Assembly (NCBI GenBank): GCA_040222235.1
Contig: JAVKDO010000037.1
Location: 1 to 64,000 of the forward strand
Direction of reading: 5' to 3'
Source: UBA6059 sp040222235
Lineage (GTDB): Bacteria > Bacteroidota > Bacteroidia > Cytophagales > Cyclobacteriaceae
DNA: 64,000 bases
Both the position numbers and the translations under genes were made by a program. The notes beneath the pieces were generated by a model. The model worked only from the letters and a program-made list of their open reading frames with translations, had not been told where the DNA came from and ran no database searches. Numbering within the stretch: the stretch's first letter is position 1; every line of letters begins with the position of its first letter. Of this stretch, positions 52,581 through 62,800 are shown piece after piece.

Positions 52581-53930
52581 CTATGGCGTCTCATCTATCG
52601 GATTGATCCAGTCCGATGGCTGAAATACGTGCCACTCTGCTTGCGCCAAGTCATAGTCTGGTTTGATCAGGGGCTGATAGGGTCGGCCGTTGAGAGAGCA
52701 TTTGGATACTGCGAAGATTTCGACATTCGTCCATCCGTCTTCTGCTAAGCGTGCCTTGACTCGCTGAACGTACTGCCATGTCATATCCGGTGTAGTTGCG
52801 ACTTTGCGATACTGCTTGATTGTCAGGTCCTCCTTCGGGCATATGATCCGCAATTCTCCAGTATCCTTGTTCGTGACATTAAAATGGATCGAGCCACCTT
52901 TAGATCGCAACATCATTTTCCAGGAGAGTCGATGACCTTCTTCCGTCCAGTGAACATTGCCAGGATACAGATGATACCGGAGAGGCAGCAGTGCCTGTAT
53001 GACGAAATAACCATAGGCGATGATGAGTGCGACATTGGCATATTGGGGCCTTTGGTAAGTCGAAAGTTCTGTTTCGCTTGGGATCGTTTTTGATTTGAAA
53101 AACACTTTCTTGATCTCCTCTGGATCGAAGAAAAAGACCAGAAAAGCCAACGCTAAATATGGAAAGATACCTATCTGAAAGATGGCCGAGTTGAAGAGAT
53201 GAAAGAAGATAGATGCCGCTACCGCAATCAATCTAGTCCGCTTCCAGAGGAGGGCTGGAATGACCAGCATATCGAAGAAAATTCCTCCATAAGCGATGGA
53301 CAACTGAAGCCATTCTTCTTGCAGTAGATCTCCTATCAGCCGGTAGTCTTTCTTATTGCGGAACCAAATGCTAATCGGCTTGGCCAGCAGCCAATCCTCA
53401 TAAACCTTTGAGAAAGCAGCGTAGGTATAGACAATGAATAATTGTACAATGAAGAAAATTTGCACCCATCGACCGCAGACTAGCGATTTGACTGTCGGAC
53501 GTTTCCGTGCATCAAGGCTGAAGTATTGGTGCGCCGGTACAAAGATCATAAAGCCCAGCAACAGCATAAGAAGATAGTAGTGGTTGTTGTAGCTAGACTT
53601 CTGCATGAGATAAACACCCGTCCACATCACGAAATAGATAGAGACGGCCGCTCTATAATACCACCCGAGCGTGATCATCAATCCGGCCACTCCCATCACA
53701 AAGAAGTAGTAGTACATACCATTTCCTGGTAGGGGCTGGAGAAACTCAAAACCAATGAAGTTGAAAGTATAGTCAGGCTCAATGAAGGCCCGACGAACCC
53801 AGCCTGTCATGATCGCTCCCCAAGCTTCCGCGGTGATGAGAAAACCAAAAAACAACCTGAATAACACCACGGCGCTGTTGTCCATGGGACTGAAGAGGTA
53901 TTCTTTATCAAAAATGCGTTTAATGTCCAT
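52581..53930 (-). CDS. HTTM domain (vitamin K-dependent gamma-carboxylase-like) membrane protein
   Basis: About eight transmembrane helices in the first ~300 residues, with YNNHYYLLMLLLGFMIFVPAHQYFSLDA and VQLFIVYTYAAFSKVYEDWL, are the HTTM core. The C-terminal ~130 residues form a soluble extracytoplasmic domain. Bacterial homologues resemble the membrane part of gamma-glutamyl carboxylase but their substrate is unknown. It follows the GNAT gene by 73 bp in the same direction. Confidence 0.88.
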   Translation of the reverse strand: MDIKRIFDKEYLFSPMDNSAVVLFRLFFGFLITAEAWGAIMTGWVRRAFIEPDYTFNFIGFEFLQPLPGNGMYYYFFVMGVAGLMITLGWYYRAAVSIYFVMWTGVYLMQKSSYNNHYYLLMLLLGFMIFVPAHQYFSLDARKRPTVKSLVCGRWVQIFFIVQLFIVYTYAAFSKVYEDWLLAKPISIWFRNKKDYRLIGDLLQEEWLQLSIAYGGIFFDMLVIPALLWKRTRLIAVAASIFFHLFNSAIFQIGIFPYLALAFLVFFFDPEEIKKVFFKSKTIPSETELSTYQRPQYANVALIIAYGYFVIQALLPLRYHLYPGNVHWTEEGHRLSWKMMLRSKGGSIHFNVTNKDTGELRIICPKEDLTIKQYRKVATTPDMTWQYVQRVKARLAEDGWTNVEIFAVSKCSLNGRPYQPLIKPDYDLAQAEWHVFQPSDWINPIDETP

Positions 53931-54003
53931 CTACAGCTAACATAAGAAAAGGTAAAGTAAGGGGGCTAGCCTAATTGGTCAAATACCAAAGATCAAATTT
54001 TGT

Positions 54004-54513
54004 TTATAGCTGCATCTTCATGAGTTGGTCCGTCTGTAAATCTGTGCCAAGCATGAAGGAGTGAGTATCGAATATTTCGAGCCCCATACGCTGGTAAAAC
54101 GCAATGGCCCGTGTATTTTCACCCCAAACGCCGAGCCACAAGACTTCCATGCCTTGCTTCCTAGCCATAGTGATCGCCTGCTCGAATATGGCTTGGCCAA
54201 TTCCCTGACCCTGGTGCTCCTTCAGCACATAGATACGCTCCACTTCCATGGACTTGCCAAGATGCTCCTCGTTTTGTGCTGAACCAACATTGAGCTTGAG
54301 GTAGCCTACGATCTCCTCTTCGACTAATGCGAAATAGAAGGTGGACTCTGGATGATCAAACTCCTTGGTGAGATGCGCCAGGCTCATCTTTTCCGATAGG
54401 TAGAGCTCCATATTCTCCGGAGTATTGAGATGTCCAAAGGCCTCCACAAAAGTGGAGATGCTCATCTCTCGCAGGAAGTTTAGCTCTTCGTTATGAACTT
54501 CTCGAAGTGTCAT
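54004..54513 (-). CDS. GNAT family N-acetyltransferase
   Basis: A standard 169-residue GNAT protein with the acetyl-CoA binding motif LKEHQGQGIGQAIFEQAITMARK (Q/RxxGxG/A) preceded by VERIYV and followed by LWLGVWGENTRAIAFYQRMGLEI. The resemblance to polyamine or peptide N-acetyltransferases (PaiA-type) is loose. It begins 9 bp after the amidohydrolase-like gene, so it is probably co-transcribed. Confidence 0.9.
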   Translation of the reverse strand: MTLREVHNEELNFLREMSISTFVEAFGHLNTPENMELYLSEKMSLAHLTKEFDHPESTFYFALVEEEIVGYLKLNVGSAQNEEHLGKSMEVERIYVLKEHQGQGIGQAIFEQAITMARKQGMEVLWLGVWGENTRAIAFYQRMGLEIFDTHSFMLGTDLQTDQLMKMQL

Positions 54514-54522
54514 GTTACCTAT

Positions 54523-55737
54523 TTATTTGCATTCGCTATGCGTGACCTCCCCATCGATAATCACAGTGCAGACATGGGTCACATACTCAAACGGATCACC
54601 ATCATAAATCACCACATCCGCATCCTTACCTACCGTTAATGACCCTACACGATCATCGATCTCAAGTACTTTAGCCGCATTGATGGTGATAGCCCTAAGT
54701 GCCTCATTAAAAGGTAGTCCGTTGGCGGCTGCCAGTGCAGCTTCGTAGAGCACCACACGAGTCTTAGGCACGTACTGTTCGAATCCACTTTGGATGACTA
54801 CCGGAATGCCTGCTTCATGAAGTTTGCCTGCCGTCTCCATTGAGCCATTGGCGTATTCAGGGCCTGAGCCGTAGATCCGCATATTAGTAGGGTGGAGAAT
54901 AATCTCTGCACCGGAGGCCTTGATTTCCTCGATCATCATGTAGGATTCAGCAGCACCGTCAAGCACCAGTTTAAACCCAAACTCATCTGCCAATCGTAGC
55001 GCTGACATAATATCAGAAGAACGGTGCACGGTGATCAAAGCTTTGTACTCACCAGAAAGTAGCTTGGATAGTGCCTCCATCCCAAGATCTGTTGAGGTAC
55101 TGGGTTCTTTCTTCTTCTTGGCTTGATACTCCTGCGCTTTGATCAACTGTCCTCGAATCATCGCCATGCCCTTAGAGCGGGTTCCGGGCTTTTTGTAGTT
55201 GGAAGTGACTGTCTGGCCTAGTGTCATAGCGAGCATAGTCGCTGGTTCGATGATGGCTTCTTCGACCGAGTTGCCGCGTGTCTTGACGATCATCGTCTGC
55301 CCACTCACGAGTGCACCGATACCATGACCTGTATGGATAGTGGTCACCCCACGACTCATCAAGAAGCCAATTAATGGTTCGATGGGATTGTATGCATCTA
55401 CTGCCTGGAGCTCAGGCTGTATGGCTGCTGAAGTCTCTAGCTGATCCTGATCCCAGGGCTGATTGTACATGCCAGATACACCTACCATAGAGTGTGCGTC
55501 GACCAGCCCAGGCGTCACTACCTTACCCTCATGTACAGTATAGCCTACCGGAATGGTAATCGCTGAGCTTGCTCCAACAGCAGTAATTTTTCCATCTTTG
55601 ATGAGTACCACACCATTTTCGATAGGGTCGCGATCCATGGTGTATACCATTTCACCTTTGACGGCAATTTGGGCTTGAGCTAAAAGCACTAATGCGAAAA
55701 CAAATGAACTTGTAAGAAATATATGTTTGAGTTGCAT
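54523..55737 (-). CDS. Exported amidohydrolase-like protein lacking metal ligands
   Basis: A signal peptide (MQLKHIFLTSSFVFALVLLAQAQ) leads into an amidohydrolase fold closely related in layout to the neighbour at 55904. The metal site is missing: VDAHSMVG replaces THSHLG, VHRSSD replaces HTHKQND, LVLDGAAE replaces LVLQHVSE and IQSGFEQY replaces FHTDDWI. The structural C-terminal motif (VGSLTVGKDADVVIYDGDPF) is intact. I read it as a pseudoenzyme partner of the active subunit. It lies 166 bp downstream of that gene, with a palindrome in between. Confidence 0.85.
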   Translation of the reverse strand: MQLKHIFLTSSFVFALVLLAQAQIAVKGEMVYTMDRDPIENGVVLIKDGKITAVGASSAITIPVGYTVHEGKVVTPGLVDAHSMVGVSGMYNQPWDQDQLETSAAIQPELQAVDAYNPIEPLIGFLMSRGVTTIHTGHGIGALVSGQTMIVKTRGNSVEEAIIEPATMLAMTLGQTVTSNYKKPGTRSKGMAMIRGQLIKAQEYQAKKKKEPSTSTDLGMEALSKLLSGEYKALITVHRSSDIMSALRLADEFGFKLVLDGAAESYMMIEEIKASGAEIILHPTNMRIYGSGPEYANGSMETAGKLHEAGIPVVIQSGFEQYVPKTRVVLYEAALAAANGLPFNEALRAITINAAKVLEIDDRVGSLTVGKDADVVIYDGDPFEYVTHVCTVIIDGEVTHSECK

Positions 55738-55817
55738 AAGAGTGTCTGTTGTAGAATTAGTGGATGTCTATAAAGTCGAGAGTCTGATTCAGAATGTTCG
55801 AGATCAAGGCTTGTGAA

Positions 55818-55863
55818 GTCAAAAAAAGCGGAGTTTACTCGCGTAATCGAGTATTTTTTTGAC
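55818..55863. repeat. Nested palindrome between the two amidohydrolase genes
   Basis: GTCAAAAAAA (55818-55827) and TTTTTTTGAC (55854-55863) form a perfect 10-bp inverted repeat enclosing a second hairpin, TACTCG, six bases, CGAGTA. Weaker symmetry (ATGTTCGAGATC against GAGATCGGACAT) continues outward. This looks like a structured extragenic element rather than a simple terminator. Confidence 0.6.
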
Positions 55864-55903
55864 GAGCGTAACGAAGAGATCGGACATTATGGACGGACTC
55901 TGA

Positions 55904-57190
55904 TTAATGGATGTGGGTCATCGCGTTAGGAAGGTAGACACGATAGCCTCCGGTAGCGAAAGCGCGATCTTCAGGAATAGATCTGTCAAAGCGCTTGACG
56001 CCTTCCACCCAGGTCTCCTCAATATGTGTGTAAACGCTCAGCGGATCACCAGATAAGATGATGAAGTCGGCATCCTTGCCTACCTCTAGCGATCCCACAC
56101 GATCGGTTAGTTCCATCATTCGGGCACCTGCCAAAGTGAGTGCTTCCAGTGCTTTTTCCTTAGACATCCCCTCTCTTACCGCCAAGCCTGCTAGGCGGAT
56201 AAACAATCGGGAGTCTGTAATCCAGTCATCAGTATGAAAGGCCACATCTACTCCGGCCTTGTCAAGAATTGCACCATTCTGATGATAGTTGTTGATCATC
56301 TCCATCTTACCACCTGGCGAGTCTGGCATAATGATCGAAGCAGGCACACCCGCGGCGGCTATTTCATCTGCTACCATCCATGCCTCACTCACGTGTTGGA
56401 GCACCAACTTAAAATTAAACTCCTTGGAGAGTCTGATGGCAGTCATTACATCATTTTGCTTATGCGTGTGAAAATGAACGATTCGTCTTCCTTCCAGGAT
56501 ATCTATTAGCCCTTCCATCCGGAGATCTCTTGCCGGTAACTTGGCCACATCACCTTTAGCATCTGCCACTTTGCGCTGGTACTCTTGCGCTTTGATGAAC
56601 TCCTCGCGCACCATGGAGGCTGATTTTGCTCTCGTACCCGGAAAGTTGGGTGGGCCTTGCAGTGAGTTGGTACCGTTGGCCATCTTCATTCCACCACATA
56701 CCTCATTGAGGACATCTCCGCAGAATGTCAAATCATCAATGGTCTTACCTTCACGCATTTTGATGTAGACTGTCTGGCCGCTCATCAAGTGACCAGACCC
56801 AGGCATTACATTGAGTGTGGTGATTCCCCCAGATAAAGCTCGCATGAAGCTGTCTGCTGTTGGCTCGATCGAATCTATGATTCGTACTTCTGGATGAATT
56901 GCAGCTGAAGCGTCACCTCCCAGGTCGGTTACGCCAAGATGGGAGTGGGTATCCACCATACCAGGCATGATCTGCTTACCAGCCATGTCATGGACCACCG
57001 CATTTCCCGGTAGGGTGATGTCCGCGGAAGCACCTATTGCGATGATCTTTCCATTTTGTACTACAAGCACGCCATTCTCCATAGGGTCACCGGATATAGG
57101 GTAGATCAATGCATTGGTAAAGGCATGAGGCTGCTGCTGTGCCATGATTTTGGTCGAAAAAAGCAGCGTGATAAGCAGGGTTCTGAGCAT
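55904..57190 (-). CDS. Exported amidohydrolase with complete metal site
   Basis: The ATG at 57190 starts the signal peptide MLRTLLITLLFSTKIMAQ; the open frame runs to 57229. The mature protein is a TIM-barrel amidohydrolase with GMVDTHSHLGV (HxH), FHTHKQNDV, LVLQHVSEAW and AFHTDDWITD (final Asp), and ends with VGSLEVGKDADFIILSGDPL. Such enzymes cleave C-N bonds in dipeptides or cyclic amides. Together with the degenerate paralogue downstream it probably forms a heteromeric periplasmic enzyme. Confidence 0.88.
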   Translation of the reverse strand: MLRTLLITLLFSTKIMAQQQPHAFTNALIYPISGDPMENGVLVVQNGKIIAIGASADITLPGNAVVHDMAGKQIMPGMVDTHSHLGVTDLGGDASAAIHPEVRIIDSIEPTADSFMRALSGGITTLNVMPGSGHLMSGQTVYIKMREGKTIDDLTFCGDVLNEVCGGMKMANGTNSLQGPPNFPGTRAKSASMVREEFIKAQEYQRKVADAKGDVAKLPARDLRMEGLIDILEGRRIVHFHTHKQNDVMTAIRLSKEFNFKLVLQHVSEAWMVADEIAAAGVPASIIMPDSPGGKMEMINNYHQNGAILDKAGVDVAFHTDDWITDSRLFIRLAGLAVREGMSKEKALEALTLAGARMMELTDRVGSLEVGKDADFIILSGDPLSVYTHIEETWVEGVKRFDRSIPEDRAFATGGYRVYLPNAMTHIH

Positions 57191-57367
57191 AGTTATTTCG
57201 GTTTGAAGTCTATTTTTCAATTTAGCCAAGGCAGGTCAGGAATAACAGTTGTATTCCAAGGGTTTTGAGGAACGGTATTTTGATGATAAAGCCAATATTG
57301 CAGAGAGCAGTTGCATACAGAACCCCCGCATTGTAGGACAAAGTCTTAAGAATAACCTCCAGAAATA

Positions 57368-57949
57368 TTAAAGGATCAATTCACTCAAGTCTAGCTCAAA
57401 TCCAGGAAGCAACGGCTCTCCACTAAGTTTCTGATCAAAACCGCTGATTGTAGTAATCTCACCTGCCGAATAGATGTAGACAATTTGCTTTTCAGGGTCG
57501 ATAAGCCATCCCAGCTGACAACCACTGGCCATCCATTCTCCCATCTTTGCTTGCTGGCTAGTTAAGAGGTCTGATTTTGATTTTAGCTCGATGACAAATT
57601 CAGGGGTCAATCTTGGAAACTTGTCTAATTCACTTTCTGGCAAGGTTTTCAGAAGCTCATTACTTACCCATGCGGCATCTGGGTTACGCATAGCGCCATT
57701 GGGCAAATAAAAACCCGTATCAGAGTCAACTGCTCGGCCAAGTTGATGCTTTTTGTTCCACACTCGAAGCTGTGTGATGATCTCGGCGTTTCGGTCGCCT
57801 GTATTAAAAGTAGTAGGTGACATTATGATGATTTCGCCATTCGCGTTTCGTTCAAACTTAGTATCACTATTTTCCTGACAGAAATGAAAGAACTCATCAT
57901 CCGACATTCTTTCGAAAACCTGACCTTTTATGGTAATGGGAAATTGCAT
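57368..57949 (-). CDS. Uma2 family endonuclease-like protein
   Basis: The 193-residue protein has MSDDEFFHFCQENSDTKFER at the start, FYLPNGAMRNPDAAWVSNELL and FVIELKSKSDLL, the Uma2 (DUF820) PD-(D/E)XK core, and ends LLPGFELDLSEL. Uma2 genes are scattered accessory genes with suspected nuclease activity. It stands alone between the amidohydrolase and M20 genes. Confidence 0.9.
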   Translation of the reverse strand: MQFPITIKGQVFERMSDDEFFHFCQENSDTKFERNANGEIIIMSPTTFNTGDRNAEIITQLRVWNKKHQLGRAVDSDTGFYLPNGAMRNPDAAWVSNELLKTLPESELDKFPRLTPEFVIELKSKSDLLTSQQAKMGEWMASGCQLGWLIDPEKQIVYIYSAGEITTISGFDQKLSGEPLLPGFELDLSELIL

Positions 57950-57982
57950 AATTAAATTTAGTCGATTTGCGGATAATAAGGG

Positions 57983-59278
57983 CTATCGTGTCAACCTGTA
58001 AAGGAGCACTGCGGCTCGTTTACTCTGTAGCGGCAGAGCAGGAAGGAAGCCCGTCTCACGAATGGTGTGGTCATCAGCACCTGCCATACCCATGCCATCG
58101 ATTCCCATCTCAATGTACTCAGAGGTGAAGCTGATGTCGGCCGCACCAGCATCACTAGGATTGACCGGGGTGACGGGATCCAGACCAAGGTCCTGGCTAA
58201 CCTTGCTGAATTGCTCAAGCAACTCATAATTACCCTCGGTCGGGGCAAAAGGAGGATAGCCCTCTTTGAAAGTGATCATCGCATCTGTACCTGGGAGGTG
58301 ATCAGCAACGATACGCTTCATGGTCTCCTGTGTCTTGGAGAGCTGCTCTGGAGTGAGACACCTGATGTCTCCAGTGATGGTCGCATCTTTGGCGACTACA
58401 TTGTCCTTGCCGAAGGCTGATCCAGAGTTAGCACTACCATCGTGCATCACGGTAGTACCACCGACCATCACACCTGGGTTGAAAGTCAAAAACTCTTCCT
58501 CCGAAAGCTCTTCATAAAACCGATAAAGAATACGGCTCGCTTCATAAATGGCACCCGCACCGACTGATGGTTTGAAGATCTGCGAAGAGTGCGCAGCATT
58601 GCCTGTGACGGTCACGTTCCAGCCTGATGAACTTCGACGAGCGACATTGGCGGTATAGGGATTGCCATCACCATTTTCGAAACCAAGCGCGATATCCGCC
58701 CATTTCGCAGCTTCGACGAGCTCTTTTTTGGATTCCGATAGGGGAGATCCGCTGAGCTCTTCATCGCCAGTCATCACTACCGTAATATTCATATCCTTGA
58801 GCAGACCTTGTGCATGCAGGGCGCGGAGTGACTGCAGTATGATGATGTCACCACCTTTCATATCTGCTATCCCAGGGCCTTTCACTGTATTTTCGTCTAC
58901 TGGAATCCATTCCTGATTGGGGCTATCGGGCTCAAAGACCGTATCGAGATGGCCGATCATGAGTATTTTCTTGCCTTTGCCTCCTTCAATCTTGGCCACT
59001 AAATGCCCAGCTCTACCAAACGAGGATCCATCAGCCCAACGTACTTCCATACCGAGCTCGGCAAAGAGTGGCATGAGCACCTCCCCGACGGCTTTTACCC
59101 CTTCGAAGTTCATGGTGCCGCTATTCATGTTGACGATCTTCTTTAGGAGTACCACTGCTTCGGCATTGGTCTTATCTATGTATTGTGTAAGCTTTTTTTC
59201 CTTACCAGAAAGCTGGCCAAAGGAAGGGGAGGTGCTGATCAACAAGAGTATTACGATAATTGAAAATAATGCTTTCAT
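57983..59278 (-). CDS. Exported M20 family metallopeptidase (glutamate carboxypeptidase-like)
   Basis: The ATG at 59278 (MKALFSIIVILLLISTSPSFGQ) gives a signal peptide; upstream codons are not coding. The zinc ligands of M20 are visible: GHLDTVFEP, PGIADMKGGDI, GDEELSGSP, LGFENGDG and, near the C terminus, DDHTIRETG. The dimerisation domain contains GNAAHSSQ. Closest in style to glutamate carboxypeptidase (carboxypeptidase G2). It would release C-terminal glutamate or similar residues in the periplasm. Confidence 0.9.
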   Translation of the reverse strand: MKALFSIIVILLLISTSPSFGQLSGKEKKLTQYIDKTNAEAVVLLKKIVNMNSGTMNFEGVKAVGEVLMPLFAELGMEVRWADGSSFGRAGHLVAKIEGGKGKKILMIGHLDTVFEPDSPNQEWIPVDENTVKGPGIADMKGGDIIILQSLRALHAQGLLKDMNITVVMTGDEELSGSPLSESKKELVEAAKWADIALGFENGDGNPYTANVARRSSSGWNVTVTGNAAHSSQIFKPSVGAGAIYEASRILYRFYEELSEEEFLTFNPGVMVGGTTVMHDGSANSGSAFGKDNVVAKDATITGDIRCLTPEQLSKTQETMKRIVADHLPGTDAMITFKEGYPPFAPTEGNYELLEQFSKVSQDLGLDPVTPVNPSDAGAADISFTSEYIEMGIDGMGMAGADDHTIRETGFLPALPLQSKRAAVLLYRLTR

Positions 59279-59499
59279 AGGAGGAGGTTTAGAAGTGCGT
59301 TGCAATGATAGCTTTTGTGCTTGATTTGATGAAGCATATGGATGATAGAGGACTAAGTGGTGAGCCGAAGTTTTACATTCATCTAAGGAATGTCCTTGTT
59401 TATCGAGCATTCCTGCTACTTAATCGAGTATAGCGGTATGATATCTATTTATAATATAACTTCATCTCATTATTTTACAACTAAAGGCTCAGCTAGCTT

Positions 59500-59643
59500 A
59501 TGGAACTAATAAGAAAAGTATTTTTTGTCGCAATGTTATCAGCTTGGGGATATTACGCATTCTCAACATTTGATTTTGAACCAGTGAAGTCTCTAGAACC
59601 GCTATCGGAACTTGCTCAAGGGATCGATAAACAAGAGGCTTAG
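59500..59643 (+). CDS. 47-residue membrane or exported peptide
   Basis: An ATG-started frame of 48 codons encodes MELIRKVFFVAMLSAWGYYA followed by a soluble acidic tail (FDFEPVKSLEPLSELAQGID). The hydrophobic N terminus resembles a signal or single membrane helix. A strong terminator follows 24 bp after the stop, which makes a real transcript likely. There is no recognisable family. Confidence 0.5.
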   Translation: MELIRKVFFVAMLSAWGYYAFSTFDFEPVKSLEPLSELAQGIDKQEA

Positions 59644-59666
59644 GAAAGTTTTTTCAGGGTATGAGT

Positions 59667-59697
59667 AAAAACCTCGGCATTCGTCGAGGTTTTTTTA
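59667..59697 (+). terminator. Rho-independent terminator of the small peptide gene
   Basis: AAAAACCTCG, eight-base loop, CGAGGTTTTT followed by further T residues. It terminates the 59500-59643 gene on the plus strand. Confidence 0.85.
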
Positions 59698-59803
59698 TGT
59701 CCAAAAATGAATAAAGCATCATCTTCAACCACCAACTAGCAACTACCTTTTGCAAATGCTCTAGCTTTTGGGTAAACTCATAGTTCGTAAAAAAATATGA
59801 TCT

Positions 59804-62800
59804 ATGAAGTATCCGGTTTTCCTAATTTCCATACTCACCCTCATCACGCTCTCTCTACCAGAGAAAAGCTATGCACAATCTGTCGATCCCAGCTACTATC
59901 AGGAGATGGACTACCGTCTGATTGGCCCCTTTCGTGCTAGCCGTACCGTAGGTGGTGTTGGCATTCCATCACAGCCTAGTGTCTTCTTCGTAGGGGTCAA
60001 TAATGGTGGCGTCTGGAAGACAGATGACTATGGCCGTACGTGGTTCCCTATTTTCGATGAGGCGCCCACCGGATCAGTCGGAGATATCGCAGTATCGCCT
60101 TCCAATCCTGATATCCTTTACGTAGGTAGTGGCGAGGGACTCCATCGCCCTGACTTGGGCGTGGGGGATGGTATCTTCAAGTCTACCGATGGCGGTGATA
60201 CTTGGGAGCATGTTGGGCTACCAGATGTACAGCAGGTAGGTCGCTTGATTGTTCACCCAACCAATCCAGATATAGTCTTTGTGGCTGGACTCGGTCACCC
60301 TTATGGCGCCAATGAAGAAAGGGGCGTCTTCAGAACCAAAGATGGTGGCAAGACCTGGGAAAAAGTACATTACATCAATCACAATACAGGTGCGATCCAA
60401 GTGGAGTTTGATCCGACTAATCCCAACATCATCTATGCTGATATGTGGGAGCATCAGGAAGGCCCATGGGAAAATGCTAACTGGAAAGGGCCTAATAGCG
60501 GCCTTTTCAAATCTACCGATGGCGGTGATAGCTGGACAAAGCTCACAGAAGGGCTACCCACTGCGGAAGATGGTGTAGGTAGGATTGGAATCGGCATAGC
60601 ACCGTCTGACCCCAATATCATCTACGCTGTAGTACAGTCTGATCAGAAGGCGGGTATCTATAAAAGTACTAATGCAGGTCAGAGTTGGGCACTGGTCAGT
60701 ACAGACCGCAGGACTTATGGTCGAGGCGGTGACTTTGCAGAGATCAAGGTGCATCCGAATGATCCCAATAAAGTCTATGCTGGTAACGTAGCTTCCTATC
60801 AGTCCAATGATGGCGGCAAGACATGGTTCTCTCTGAAAGGCGCACCTGGAGGGGATGATTACCACCGAATTTGGATAAATCCTGAGAATCCAGATATCAT
60901 GCTATTTGTGGCAGATCAGGGAGCGGTCGTGACTGTCAACGCAGGTCGTACCTGGAGTTCGTGGTACAATCAGCCGACGACTCAGCTCTACCACGTCTCT
61001 ACCGATAATGCCTTCCCCTACTGGGTGTATGGCGGGCAGCAGGAAAGTGGCGCAATAGCGACAGCCAGCAGAGGACCGGGAGGCCAGATTACTTTTCGCG
61101 AGTTTATGGGAGTGGGCTCAGATGAGTATGCCTATGTTGCTCCTGACCCCAAAGACCCCAATATCATCTATGGCGGCCGTGTAATGCGCTTCAATAAGAC
61201 CACTGGTCAATCTCAGAATATTGCGCCAGAAGCATTACGCTCTGGTAAGTACCGTATCCTACGTACCATGCCGCTTATGTTCCATCCTAAGGATGACAAC
61301 ATGCTGCTCTTTGCGACCAATGTACTTTGGAAGACCACCAATGAAGGGCAGAGCTGGGATATTATTAGTCCAGATCTCACCCGCGAGCAACCTGAGGTAC
61401 CAGAGAGTGTGGGCGACTTTAGAACCCCTGAGTTGGAAACTATGGCTCGCCGCGCAGTGATCTACGCTGTGTCGCCTTCACCGCTGGATGTCAATATGAT
61501 CTGGGCAGGTTCGGACGATGGATTGGTACATGTCACCACAGATGGAGGTAAGAACTGGAAGAATGTAACGCCACCAGACCTGAAATCATGGGACAAGGTC
61601 AGTCAGATTGACGCTGGTCATTTCGACAAGCAGACCGCTTTCGTCGCTATCAACGCGATCAGAAAAGACAATATGAAACCCTTGATCTATAAGACGAAGG
61701 ATGGCGGTAAGACGTGGGCTAAGATCACCAATGGCATGGCCGAGATGGGACCTGTCAATGTCGTCAGAGAAGATCCTAAGCAGGCAGGACTGCTCTTTGC
61801 AGGCACAGAACGAGAAGTCTATTTCTCGATAGATGAAGGTGAAAACTGGCAGTCGCTGCGGATGGATATGCCTGCCTCATCAGTACGCGACCTTGTGATT
61901 AAGGACGCTGATTTGGTAGTGGGCACCCACGGGCGCTCAGCCTGGATCATGGACAATATTGAGCCACTGCGACAGATGGCCAAGGCGCGTTCTGCGGGTC
62001 ATTATCTCTTCCAACCCACGCTCGCAACCCGTGTGCGCTGGAACATGTTCCTGGATACGCCGCTTCCTCCTGAGGAGCCGTCTGGAGAGAATCCACCGGA
62101 TGGTACATATATCGATTACTTCCTATCGGAAAATGCAAGCGAGGTGTCATTGGAGATTCTCGATAGCGACGGTGATCTGATCAGGAAGTATTCTTCATCT
62201 GATGAACCAGAGTTTGTAGATACAACGGCATTGCCACACCCGACTTATTGGATCAAGCCGTGGCAGTCGGTGAAGGCTGATGCTGGGCATCATCGCTTTG
62301 TGTGGGACCTCAGGTACCCCAATCCTCCAGGCTCAGATCGTGAGTTTGCAATCTCCGCGGTGCACATGCAGACCCCTAGTGGTCCGAACGGACCGTATGT
62401 ACACCCTGGTGAATACAGCGTAAGACTCAATGTAGATGGCAATACACAGGAGCAGAGTATCACTGTACGACTTGACCCAAGAGTGGAGATCTCTGATTCT
62501 GCCCTGCAGGAGCAAACTAGCCAGAGCATGCTAGCCTACAACAGCTATCTTGACTTACAGAAGGTTCGTGAAGCTTTGGATGAACGCATTGCGGTAGCCA
62601 AAGGCAAGAAAAAGGCAGCCATGGAGGCCCTGAGAGGTAATGGCAATCCGGGTAATGCCGATATGCTTTATGGCAGTATCTATGCTACTGAAGGCGAAGA
62701 AGAGAATATCGTGGCATTACAACAGAAGTTTTTGCACATGCTAGTGGTCTTGCAAGGTGCGGATGCACAGCCCACAGCACAGGCCAAGGCAGGTCTTGCA

